Source: Oscillospiraceae bacterium (lineage in GTDB: Bacteria; Bacillota; Clostridia; UBA1212). Taken from it: a stretch of 64,000 bases of DNA. The position numbers were made by a program, and so were the translations under genes. A model generated the notes under the pieces. The model saw only the letters and a list, made by a program, of their open reading frames with translations. It had not been told where the DNA came from and searched no databases. Positions 44,496-53,602 of the stretch are shown here, piece after piece. The stretch covers positions 1-64,000 of the forward strand of contig SVJA01000010.1 in assembly GCA_015069195.1 (NCBI GenBank), written 5' to 3'. The first letter of the stretch is position 1, and each line of letters starts with the position of its first letter.

Positions 44496-46568
44496 ATGAT
44501 AAAAAAATTTATTTCAGTAATGCTAGCAGGACTCATACTTATTACGGTACCGGCGTGTTCCGCAGATGCTAACAAAAAAACAAATGGCCCCGACGATCAC
44601 TCCGTCGTTGACATTGTCAATGAACTGGGTCTTACAAGTGACAAAAAAGAGGCCGGCAAATACACTGTTGCCATAAACTCAGCGATTTACTCATTGCTCG
44701 ATTTTGAAAATACACAGGAATCAGACTTTGCGACAAAAGGTCTTATTGATGCACCGAAAACACTGGAATTGACCGACGACAGCGGAAAAGTAATCTGGAG
44801 TCAGGATGCATACAGTTTTCTTGAGAACTACGATAAATCGCCCGATACGGTAAATCCGAGTCTCTGGGAAAACACAAAAAATAACCACGCTTACGGGCTG
44901 TTTGAAGTTACGGAAGGAATTTACCAGGTAAGAGGCTATGATATGGCAAATTTTACCGTTATAAAGGGCAAAACAGGCTGGATTGTCTTTGATCCGCTTA
45001 TGAGTATCGAATGTTCTGAAGCCGCAATGCAACTTATTGAAAAAAATCTCGGAAAGTATCCTATAAAAGCAGTAATCATTTCACATCCGCATGTTGACCA
45101 TTTCGGCGGTATCAAAGGCATTATGACAAATAACGACGCAGCGGACAAATCGCTCTCCATACAAGATCAGCTTGCAAGCGGTAAGATTCCGGTAATCGTG
45201 CCCGAAGGATTCACGGAGCACGCCACATCGGAAAATATTTACGCCGGCACAGCGATGACACGCCGCTCACAATATCAGTACGGCACACTTCTTACAGAAG
45301 GTATTCAGGGAACACTTGCAATGGGTATCGGAATGGGACAGTCACAAGGCACGGTTACATTCATCGAACCGACTTACGAAATAAAGACCACGAGAGAAGT
45401 CATCACAATCGACGGAATTGAAATGGAATTCCAACTCACCCCCGGCACAGAAGCACCTGCCGAGATGAATACATGGCTCCCGCAGTTCAAAGCATTGTGG
45501 GTTGCAGAAAACTGTACCTCTACATTGCATAATCTTTACACACTCCGCGGAGCACAAATACGTGACGGCGCCGCTTGGGCAAAATATATTACCGAAGCAA
45601 TAACTTTATACGGAGACGAGACGGAAGTTACATTCCAGTCACACAACTGGCCGCACTGGGGAAAAGATATCGTAAACGAATATTTAACCAACACCGCCGC
45701 TGTATATAAATTTATAAACGACCAGACATTGACATATATAAACCAAGGCTACACATCAGATGAAATTTCAAATATGATCAAACTCCCTGACGAACTTGCA
45801 AAAAATTGGTATACACGCCAGTATTACGGCACCGTAGCACACAATTCCAAGGCAGTTTATCAGAAATATATGGGTTGGTACGATGCAAACCCGGTAAACC
45901 TCAATCCTCTGACGCCCTCGGACAGCGCAAAGAAATGGGTGGAATATCTCGGCGATATTGACGAAGTTCTCCGTCTTGCAAAAAAAGATTATGACAATGG
46001 TGAATATCAATGGGTTGCAGAAATTACAAATGTTTTGGTTTACGCAGACCCGAGCAACACAGCCGCAAGACTTCTCTGCGCAGATGCGCTTGAGCAATTA
46101 GGATACCAGGCAGAATCAGGACCGTGGCGCAACGCATACCTGACTGCCGCACTCGAGCTTCGCGAAGGAAATCAGGCAATAAAAACAACAACCGTTCAAT
46201 CAGACGGCAGCCTGCAGTTGGGCATGACACCGGCTATGATATTTGACTATATGGGCATACGTCTCGACAAAGCTGCGTTGTCAGAACACAACTTCACCAT
46301 AAACATCAAGCTCACCGACACCGGAGAGAAACATATGATCAGGATAAAAAACGGTGTTCTGTTGCATTATGAAAACGGTGCGGCAGACAAGCCGGACATA
46401 AGCCTTACCTGCCCTAAAAATGCACTTTTCTATATTCTCCAAAACAATACAGACGGCGTTGCAAAGGCAATTAAGGTAGACGGAGACAAAGACTTGCTTG
46501 GATTACTCATGAGCAAACTAAATCAATTCAGTGCTAACTCTGCAAACTTCAATATTATTGAACCGTAA
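44496..46568 (+). CDS. Alkylsulfatase-type metallo-beta-lactamase lipoprotein
   Basis: A 690-residue exported lipoprotein; the lipobox TVPAC puts the lipidated Cys at residue ~21. It matches class III alkylsulfatases (SdsA/BDS1 type). The metal site HPHVDHFGG is near residue 190, AMGIGMGQSQG and LTPGTEAPAEMN follow, FQSHNWPHWG lies further on, then come a helical dimerization region and a C-terminal SCP2-like domain. The first motif has HPH where most have HSH. These enzymes cleave primary alkyl sulfates such as SDS by inverting hydrolysis. A lipid-anchored form in a gut anaerobe is uncommon; host or dietary sulfate esters are possible substrates. It is followed closely by a ferredoxin protein. 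Confidence 0.88.
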   Translation: MIKKFISVMLAGLILITVPACSADANKKTNGPDDHSVVDIVNELGLTSDKKEAGKYTVAINSAIYSLLDFENTQESDFATKGLIDAPKTLELTDDSGKVIWSQDAYSFLENYDKSPDTVNPSLWENTKNNHAYGLFEVTEGIYQVRGYDMANFTVIKGKTGWIVFDPLMSIECSEAAMQLIEKNLGKYPIKAVIISHPHVDHFGGIKGIMTNNDAADKSLSIQDQLASGKIPVIVPEGFTEHATSENIYAGTAMTRRSQYQYGTLLTEGIQGTLAMGIGMGQSQGTVTFIEPTYEIKTTREVITIDGIEMEFQLTPGTEAPAEMNTWLPQFKALWVAENCTSTLHNLYTLRGAQIRDGAAWAKYITEAITLYGDETEVTFQSHNWPHWGKDIVNEYLTNTAAVYKFINDQTLTYINQGYTSDEISNMIKLPDELAKNWYTRQYYGTVAHNSKAVYQKYMGWYDANPVNLNPLTPSDSAKKWVEYLGDIDEVLRLAKKDYDNGEYQWVAEITNVLVYADPSNTAARLLCADALEQLGYQAESGPWRNAYLTAALELREGNQAIKTTTVQSDGSLQLGMTPAMIFDYMGIRLDKAALSEHNFTINIKLTDTGEKHMIRIKNGVLLHYENGAADKPDISLTCPKNALFYILQNNTDGVAKAIKVDGDKDLLGLLMSKLNQFSANSANFNIIEP

Positions 46569-46593
46569 AGATTTCGAAAGGAATAATTTCAAA

Positions 46594-47292
46594 ATGCTAA
46601 GGAAAATCATAAGAATTGATGAAAATAAATGTAACGGTTGCGGTGCATGCGCTGCCGCGTGCCACGAAGGTGCAATCGAAATGATAAACGGAAAAGCAAA
46701 ACTCACGAGAGAAGACTACTGCGACGGATTAGGCGATTGTCTTCCGGCTTGTCCCACAAATGCAATCACATTCGAGGAACGCGAAGCTCCTGAATACAAC
46801 GAAGCCGCAGTAATTGCCTCAAAAAGCAAAAAATCAGTACAAAAAGTTCCTTGTGGTTGCCCCGGCACACAATCTAAAGCAATTACTCAAAGCGAGCTTA
46901 CAGATCCCGGCTGCGCAGTTCCGACGCAAAGCCGTCTTTCTCAATGGCCTGTTCAAATAAAACTCGCACCGGTAAATGCGGCATACTTTGACAATGCAAA
47001 CTTATTGATTGCAGCAGACTGCACAGCCTACGCTTACGGAAATTTCCATAACGACTTTATGCGCAATCGTATAACACTTATCGGATGTCCCAAACTTGAC
47101 GAAGGTGACTACACCGACAAACTCACGCAAATTATTGCAAGCAACAACATCAAAAGCGTTACAATTGTCCGCATGCAAGTCCCCTGTTGCGGCGGTATCG
47201 AAAATGCCGCAAAACGCGCCTTGCAGGCAAGCGGAAAATTCATTCCGTGGCAAGTCGTAACAATTTCAACAGACGGAAGAATTTTGGATTGA
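46594..47292 (+). CDS. 2x[4Fe-4S] ferredoxin-domain protein
   Basis: A 232-residue protein. ATG 46594 follows AAAGGA; the longer frame overlaps the previous gene. The N-terminal ~65 residues hold two iron-sulfur motifs (CNGCGACAAAC and YCDGLGDCLPACP). The second motif is spaced more widely than usual (C-x5-C-x3-C), as in a known group of ferredoxin-like proteins in Clostridia. A Cys-rich linker (CGCPGTQ) and a C-terminal domain follow, with ADCTAYAYG, LIGCPKLDEGDY and VPCCGGIENAA. Several cysteines in that domain may bind another cluster or metal. It is probably an electron carrier or sensor; its partner is not known. Confidence 0.88.
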   Translation: MLRKIIRIDENKCNGCGACAAACHEGAIEMINGKAKLTREDYCDGLGDCLPACPTNAITFEEREAPEYNEAAVIASKSKKSVQKVPCGCPGTQSKAITQSELTDPGCAVPTQSRLSQWPVQIKLAPVNAAYFDNANLLIAADCTAYAYGNFHNDFMRNRITLIGCPKLDEGDYTDKLTQIIASNNIKSVTIVRMQVPCCGGIENAAKRALQASGKFIPWQVVTISTDGRILD

Positions 47293-47315
47293 TAATAAGG
47301 TTATAAGAAATAAAT

Positions 47316-47365
47316 AGAAGGGGCTCGCATCGGATGTGCGTATCCGATGCGAGCCCCTTCTGTGC
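47316..47365. terminator. Bidirectional terminator
   Basis: A 20-base perfect stem (47316-47335 with 47342-47361) and a 6-base loop lie between the convergent ferredoxin and adhesin genes. Confidence 0.9.
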
Positions 47366-47376
47366 GCTATTAGTTA

Positions 47377-50300
47377 TCAAGCTTTATCTTCTCTTTTTTT
47401 CTTACCGAACATTGTTATTCCGACAAGTGTTCCACCTGTTGCAAAGAACACTGCGAGCCACATTCCGATATTTGTCGTGTCGTCGGTCCCGGGGTTCGGT
47501 ACAACCGGAGATTTCGGAGCTTCATAGGTGTTCACAAATTCTATGCTAGTAGCCTTCGCATCATTTTTACCTAAGATTTCAAACTCGGCACTTAGTGTAC
47601 CTTTCAAGTCATCAGTTACGGTAACAATTACTTTATAAACAGTTTCGTCATAAGTAATGCCTTCGGCGTTATCTGTTGTATCCTCTTTTACAAGGTAGTA
47701 ATAAGTTCCTGCTTCATCGAAAGTAATCTCGTCAAATCCGAATTTGCCGTCTGCTGCATTTACAGCGATGTCAATAGGATCGTCGTTAAAAGTAAACTCT
47801 TCGTCTGTTTCGTACAGATTGAATTTGAATTCGTGTTCTGTAAGAGTTCTGCCGTTCAGAGTCTTTGTTCCTTCAATTGTTACGGTTGCGTTATTCACGA
47901 TCGAATAGATATTTACGAAGCTTATTTCTTCCTGAGGAATATCATTCTCATCATATATATGAATCTCTTTGTGGAGCTGACCTACGAAGTCATCAGTTAC
48001 GATAACTCTAACTCTGTATACAGTTTCATCGTATGTCACACCGTCAATCATTTCTCCGCCGTGGAGTTCTTTAACAACGTACTTATAGCTACCTGCTTTA
48101 TCAAACTCAATCGCTGTGAAATTAATTGTGCCATTTGCTTTGTTTGTCACGGTTTCAATCTTTTTAGCCGCACTCCAGCCGAGATCACTCTCGTAAAGTT
48201 CGAATGTATACTCACCGTTTGCAAGAACTTTTCCTGTAAGAGTTTTGTTACCGTTAAGTTCTGCCGAAACAGGATTCGGAACATACTTATTGTTGAAAAC
48301 TATCGAATTCACCTTGTCGCCGTTCAAAACTTTATATATAGTCTCGGTTACTTCAAGTTCTCCATCCAAATTGTCTTCTACAACAACAGTTACAATATAT
48401 ATAGTGTGGTCGAATACTATTCCATAATCGCTTGCACCTTCGTTCAACTCAGTTACAGCGTAGTAATAAGTACCTGACTTTGTATAATGAATTTCATGGA
48501 AACTGAAATGTCCGTCAAGGAAATTCTTTACTCTTTCGATATGTCCGCCGATCTTAACAGTACCAATTTCATTTTCGAGTTCTATAATTTCAAAAGTAAA
48601 TTCATCATTCAAAAGAACTCTGCCTTTGAGATTTTTCTTTCCTTCAATTCTTACTGATGTCGGAGCCGCGATATATTCATTTTCGAAAATTACTTCATCT
48701 CCCACAGCACTCACAAGCGAGTATGTTGCATCAAGCACACCGTTTTTATCGACTACAGTAACGGTTATTCTGTGTACACTCTTATCAGTAATGATACCGT
48801 TGCCGTCCTCAGATGTTTCAACGATGTCAAAGTAGAAAGTTCCGAGCTGCTCGAATTTCAAAGTTCCGTCAAAGATTACATTTCCATCAACGTCGTTCTT
48901 ACCTTCGAGAACAGTTTTGCCTTCTGCATTCAATACCGCAAATTCAAACTCATTTGCATTTAAATCTCTTCCCGAAAGTTCTTTACTTACAAAATCAATT
49001 GCAAGCTCGGCTTCTTTCGGTGCATAAATATTTTCAAATGTTACCGATACAGATTTTTCCGGATTTGTAGGCTGTGTATTGCCGGTGTATATAACTGCTT
49101 CAAACTGTCCGGAACCGTTATCAGATACAATTACCGTTACAGGTATTTCCTGTGTGCTGTAAGCCCAGCCGGCAGGAACTGTTGTAGGAACTATCTCTTT
49201 CAATGTGTAGTTATAAGTTCCGGCTGCAGTATACTCAAGCACAAATCTTGCAAAACCTCTGTCAGTAGTAGCAGGGGATATAAATACAGGAGTGCTGCTT
49301 GAATCTTCGTACAAACCGAATGTAAATCCGTCTAATGTCGCATCCGGACTTCCGCTTTCATTTACCACTGTCTTGTTAAGATCTATGGTTACTGTCGCAG
49401 AACCGCTTACTTTATATGTGTTGTTGAAGTCAACATCTACATGCCAGCTGTTTGTATCAGGCTGTGTCACATGAGTTGTATCAGGTCTTGAAGATCTCAC
49501 TTCAGAAATTTCAAGCTGTCCGTCCATATCCGTGTCAGTTACATATACCGAGAATGAGTGAACTGTCTTATCGTAAGTAACTCCGCCCAATGCACCTGTT
49601 GTCGGTTCGATTTCTACAACACGGTAGTAATATCTGCCTGTCTGAGTATATTCTTCTGTATCAAAAGCACCACTGAAATCAAAAGTTTTATTTGCATCTT
49701 CATAGCTGATTGTAGCTGCGCTGAGAACTTTCCATGTGTTGTCTGCATCCAATCTCTGCAATTCGAATGTAAATTCATCACCGTCTGCCCAATCACGACC
49801 TGTCAATGTTTTTGTTCCCGATACATCGATATTTACTGGGTAAACTTTTGCAGGTGTGTAGTCATTCACTACAATGACATACTCTGTCTGATGACCTGTA
49901 ATAGTAACGGTTCCGTTGCCCAACACACCATCATCGTAATACTGTGCAGTAAATCCTGTTCCCGGCTCTGTTTCAACAACAGTTGCAACAGTTCCCTCAG
50001 GCAAACCAAACAATTCAAACTGTTCGTTATGCTTTAATGATATTTCCAAGCTTCCGGCTTGGTCTGTCGTTACACTTGTAATATTTGTTCCGGCTTGTTT
50101 TGCTTCAAAAGTTTTATTAGCAGTACCTATGCCACTCAATTTAACGGTTATGTCAAATGTCTTGTCAGAAGGAATGTCATATTCTGTGCCGAAATCGTGT
50201 GTTACAACCTTAGCTATTGTCAGATTTCCTACCTGCTTGTCAGCATTTACAAATGTTGCAGAAGCAAAAGTCTTTTCGCTTACAGCTAATGTAATATCAT

Positions 50301-53136
50301 CCGCAACTATATTATTTATGGATTTTACAACATATTCTGCATTTTCAGCCTCTGAAACTTTAATTTGTGTGCGGGACGTCATTCCGCCGATGTAGATAGT
50401 TTCGTCGGCTTTCAGACCGACATTGGCAGTTCCCTGAGAGAATGTTACTACTGTTTTTCTGCCCTCTCCGTCCGCATCAATTATGTATGCGGGATAAGCA
50501 GAAACATCATCAGTATCTGATACATTTTCGAGAACGAATATAAATGTCTCATCAGTATCAGTAGCCGTATCATCGAGAACTTTTGTAATTTTTATACCGG
50601 TCTCGGGAGTAAGTGTAAGTTTACCGTTGTTTCCGTGAGTCGCACCTACATAAAATTCATAACCTTCTTCATCAATAGAGTGATTCTGGGTATCTACGAA
50701 AGGTACAAAAACTTGTGTAAGTGTAGCAGTTTTGTTGTCAGTTTTATTAACTGTATATCCGTCAAGGTTAACATGTACATTACCTTTTTTGATGTGCCAA
50801 TTATTTGTGCCTTCTGTCTTTACGGAAGTTGCAAGTGCAGCATCAGAAAGGCGTCTGTAAACAGTTTCTGTTGTCAATGTCGCACCGTCTTTTTTGTATA
50901 CAGTATATCTGCGGTATTTTTCGCCTGTCGGCTGAGTTGTGCCGGAGTACAATGTGCCTTGTTTATCAGAATATACATCTGCATCGGCAGTGTAATAATA
51001 TCTGTCGTTCTGGCGTGACGGATTGTAATAGCTGTAAGTATTAACAGTTCCGTAACCTGCGACATTTGAGTGATCCCACTGGTTTGTATAGAAGTTCACA
51101 TTACCGTCTGCATCTGTGTTATGCACGTCTGCAAGATACTCGGCAGAAACCATATCTTTAACAGTAAATGCATTTATCTCTTTTTTAAGAGCTGTCTCAT
51201 AAACTAATCTTATCGGTTGAGTTGCGCCTGTTGCTTTGAGATCTGTAAGAGTTCCGTTATCATTTAATGTAACTTCATAAGTTATTATCGGTATCAATGC
51301 CGCAGGTATCGCAAATGTTACAAGCTGCTCACCGCTTTTAATATTCTCTCGAACCTGAACCGTAGCGTACATCATATCCGATTTGCCCACACCGTGAGCT
51401 TCATCTACTTCACCTAAGTATCCGTATGACTTAACGGTAAACGCAGGATCAGTAGTGACATTACCCGTAGCTTCCGGAAGCTCCGTCAAGCCTTCGTGGT
51501 AGAAACCGAGGAACTGTCCTGCCGCATTTGCATACCAACCGATGTAGTTTGAAAATTCGCCCGTATCTTCATCATAATTGAGCTGTCCGTTTTCATAAGC
51601 AAGACCTATAAGAGTTCTTGCGGTATCATCATCAGCAATTCCGAGTCTTTCGCGCACCGCCATAACCATCTCATGACCAAGTGCGGTAGGATTATCATAT
51701 GTACCGAGATTTCCGCCGCCGGGAACAAAATTTGATGCAAGATCTGCTCCGGAAAACAAATCATTATGAATCAATATACCCTTTACATCGGTAACTTCCA
51801 TATATTCACCGATTCGGTCTACGAAAGACACATAACCGGAAAGTTCATCGTTGTCAGATATAAGTGTGGGATAATATTTTGATTGGAGCTGAATCGTCCC
51901 GACAATATCTTTGAACGCATCTTTAAGTCCTTGCGCAAGGTCAGATGAATTTTCATTCACATCAAAATATTTATCTGCATAATTTCTTTCAAGAGTTTCG
52001 GAAATCTTAGTAACTCTTCTTGCATTATTACCACTGCCGGAAACGGTAACCGTTCCGCCTACAGTCGCGTTGTTGTATGATGTCCAAAAATCATTTATAG
52101 CAGTAGATGATTGTGAAGGATTAAGAACGCTTCTTGCGACTGAATCAGATGTTACACCAAGGCCGAGAGTATATATCAAGCAATCCTGACCGTATTTTTC
52201 TTCAATCCTGTTCTTTGCATACGCCAAGCTGAGCTGAGTTACAAAGCCAAGAGCCGCACTTGTATTGTCGCCGTCTCCTAAATTGTATGATCCGGGATTA
52301 GTAAAATTCGTACTTCCGAGAGTCGGAGCACCGTCAGACATAAGAACTACAACAGGCATACGTTCCAACGTACTGCCGCCGTCATCAACAGTCGTACTGT
52401 TTGAATTTGCAGTGAAAATATCAACAGCCTCCATAACACCCCTCTGAATGTATGTAGCACCTGATACCTCTTTGCTTCTTCGTGCAGGGCGTGTATTGGT
52501 TCCTTCGTAAACAACATCACGATCAATACTTACTGTCTCTGTTGAACCAAGAATACCATATGATATATCATAGCTAAGATATTCTCCGTCCGAACCTGTT
52601 GTGTATCGTCCGAGAGGCAACATTTCAACCGCTGCGCTATCTCCGCTGCCGGAGTAAAGAATAACACCTATACGGTTGTGTTTTCCGATAGAAAGAAGCC
52701 CTGCAATACTGTCATTAGCAGCCTCAACCAAGTCTTCTGCAACATCGTTATTTCCCCAGTTATCATTCATCGAGCCGGAAACATCGAGTACAAGAATTGT
52801 ATCTGACGGTACCTGTGATGTACCCGTAACCACCATATTTGATGCAATGGCAGAAAGAGCAACAAGGAAGCTATCGTCTCCGGTCATTGTTATTCCGCTC
52901 TGATCAAATGCCGACGCATCGGTAAATACTGATTTATCAGTCCATACTCCGCCCGCATTTTCCGTCGAAAGAACATCCTGTAAAAAGAAGTCTTTCCAAC
53001 CATCCATTGTGGACGGGTCCGCTGTGCGTGTAATGTTCGTATCAGGTGCTGCAAAAACCGTTGTAGGCAAATATGTAATTATCAATGCGATACAAAGCAT
53101 TACACTTATAAATCTTTTAGAAAACTTTTTAAACAT
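47377..53136 (-). CDS. Giant wall-anchored VWA adhesin with isopeptide pilin-type repeats
   Basis: A 1919-residue surface protein. Signal peptide ~1-29. A von Willebrand A domain from ~112 to 410 has the metal site LVLDVSGSMND (Asp118, Ser120, Ser122). A long middle region leads to two Cna-B/DUF7601-like domains (~870-1200). Six Spy0128-type isopeptide domains of ~110 residues (~1205-1870) follow, each starting with a Lys (GTKTLTGR, GKKNLKGR, GNKTLTGK and similar) and holding a YYY/KYVVKE glutamate strand. The tail has the sorting signal PNPGTDD, a hydrophobic span and KKKRED; it is not a standard LPXTG. Domain order recalls tip pilins and collagen-binding adhesins. ATG 53136 overlaps the upstream small gene by eight bases. 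Confidence 0.92.
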   Translation of the reverse strand: MFKKFSKRFISVMLCIALIITYLPTTVFAAPDTNITRTADPSTMDGWKDFFLQDVLSTENAGGVWTDKSVFTDASAFDQSGITMTGDDSFLVALSAIASNMVVTGTSQVPSDTILVLDVSGSMNDNWGNNDVAEDLVEAANDSIAGLLSIGKHNRIGVILYSGSGDSAAVEMLPLGRYTTGSDGEYLSYDISYGILGSTETVSIDRDVVYEGTNTRPARRSKEVSGATYIQRGVMEAVDIFTANSNSTTVDDGGSTLERMPVVVLMSDGAPTLGSTNFTNPGSYNLGDGDNTSAALGFVTQLSLAYAKNRIEEKYGQDCLIYTLGLGVTSDSVARSVLNPSQSSTAINDFWTSYNNATVGGTVTVSGSGNNARRVTKISETLERNYADKYFDVNENSSDLAQGLKDAFKDIVGTIQLQSKYYPTLISDNDELSGYVSFVDRIGEYMEVTDVKGILIHNDLFSGADLASNFVPGGGNLGTYDNPTALGHEMVMAVRERLGIADDDTARTLIGLAYENGQLNYDEDTGEFSNYIGWYANAAGQFLGFYHEGLTELPEATGNVTTDPAFTVKSYGYLGEVDEAHGVGKSDMMYATVQVRENIKSGEQLVTFAIPAALIPIITYEVTLNDNGTLTDLKATGATQPIRLVYETALKKEINAFTVKDMVSAEYLADVHNTDADGNVNFYTNQWDHSNVAGYGTVNTYSYYNPSRQNDRYYYTADADVYSDKQGTLYSGTTQPTGEKYRRYTVYKKDGATLTTETVYRRLSDAALATSVKTEGTNNWHIKKGNVHVNLDGYTVNKTDNKTATLTQVFVPFVDTQNHSIDEEGYEFYVGATHGNNGKLTLTPETGIKITKVLDDTATDTDETFIFVLENVSDTDDVSAYPAYIIDADGEGRKTVVTFSQGTANVGLKADETIYIGGMTSRTQIKVSEAENAEYVVKSINNIVADDITLAVSEKTFASATFVNADKQVGNLTIAKVVTHDFGTEYDIPSDKTFDITVKLSGIGTANKTFEAKQAGTNITSVTTDQAGSLEISLKHNEQFELFGLPEGTVATVVETEPGTGFTAQYYDDGVLGNGTVTITGHQTEYVIVVNDYTPAKVYPVNIDVSGTKTLTGRDWADGDEFTFELQRLDADNTWKVLSAATISYEDANKTFDFSGAFDTEEYTQTGRYYYRVVEIEPTTGALGGVTYDKTVHSFSVYVTDTDMDGQLEISEVRSSRPDTTHVTQPDTNSWHVDVDFNNTYKVSGSATVTIDLNKTVVNESGSPDATLDGFTFGLYEDSSSTPVFISPATTDRGFARFVLEYTAAGTYNYTLKEIVPTTVPAGWAYSTQEIPVTVIVSDNGSGQFEAVIYTGNTQPTNPEKSVSVTFENIYAPKEAELAIDFVSKELSGRDLNANEFEFAVLNAEGKTVLEGKNDVDGNVIFDGTLKFEQLGTFYFDIVETSEDGNGIITDKSVHRITVTVVDKNGVLDATYSLVSAVGDEVIFENEYIAAPTSVRIEGKKNLKGRVLLNDEFTFEIIELENEIGTVKIGGHIERVKNFLDGHFSFHEIHYTKSGTYYYAVTELNEGASDYGIVFDHTIYIVTVVVEDNLDGELEVTETIYKVLNGDKVNSIVFNNKYVPNPVSAELNGNKTLTGKVLANGEYTFELYESDLGWSAAKKIETVTNKANGTINFTAIEFDKAGSYKYVVKELHGGEMIDGVTYDETVYRVRVIVTDDFVGQLHKEIHIYDENDIPQEEISFVNIYSIVNNATVTIEGTKTLNGRTLTEHEFKFNLYETDEEFTFNDDPIDIAVNAADGKFGFDEITFDEAGTYYYLVKEDTTDNAEGITYDETVYKVIVTVTDDLKGTLSAEFEILGKNDAKATSIEFVNTYEAPKSPVVPNPGTDDTTNIGMWLAVFFATGGTLVGITMFGKKKREDKA

Positions 53137-53476
53137 TTTCCGTTCCTCCTTGTTTTAACTCTCTTTTATTCTCGTTCCGGCAAACGCCGATTTCTTTTTC
53201 TTCATAAAAAAAATAAATGCAATCCGAGCACCATTCTTCGGCAGGTAATGTTTCCGTTTTGTAATATTCACAACTGTCCTGAACCTGGGATACTATCCGA
53301 TACCCGTCTTCCGTAAATATTTTTTCTTTTTCAAGATCCGGATATATTACTACCGGCGGTCCGTTCTGCCGTTCATATTCTTCGTAATACCCATACCTTA
53401 ATTCAAATATATGTCCGGATATCGTTATCTCTTTGTAAAGATCTCCTTCTTTAGGAATTGAAGAGTCATTTTTCAT
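53129..53476 (-). CDS. Small cysteine-containing protein coupled to the adhesin gene
   Basis: A 115-residue protein with no signal peptide that I do not recognise. ATG 53476 has GGGAG at 7 bases; longer frames start in the preceding hairpin. The body is acidic and aromatic (FELRYGYYEEYERQ). The C-terminal third has CSDC, then a third Cys in GVCRNEN, a pattern that could bind zinc or form a redox site, plus an earlier Cys in DSCEYY. It overlaps the adhesin start by eight bases, and the adhesin's GGAGG lies inside it, so the two are made together. It might be an assembly factor or a regulator of the adhesin; this is inferred only from coupling. Confidence 0.75.
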   Translation of the reverse strand: MKNDSSIPKEGDLYKEITISGHIFELRYGYYEEYERQNGPPVVIYPDLEKEKIFTEDGYRIVSQVQDSCEYYKTETLPAEEWCSDCIYFFYEEKEIGVCRNENKRELKQGGTENV

Positions 53477-53515
53477 TAGCCGTCTCCCTTTCATTTGGGC
53501 AGTAGGAACAAAGAA

Positions 53516-53551
53516 ACCCCTACGCCGTTGCTGTAGCAACAGTATAGGGGT
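53516..53551 (-). terminator. Hairpin between regulator and adhesin operon
   Basis: ACCCCTA (53516-53522) pairs with TAGGGGT (53545-53551), with a nested GTTGCT/AGCAAC pair. Leftward transcripts meet TTTCTTTG next. It may separate regulator from adhesin transcripts, or act as an attenuator, because it sits 40 bases before the small gene's start. Confidence 0.65.
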
Positions 53552-53602
53552 AAATAATTTAATTTACATCAATCTTTCAAACCTAAAAAAAGATTAAAAA
53601 TT

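Noticed and set aside
47800-49900. Repeated DNA in the adhesin gene as a possible CRISPR-like or tandem DNA repeat
   Set aside because: Repeats are at protein level only, about 110 residues each and diverged; there are no short identical units or spacers.
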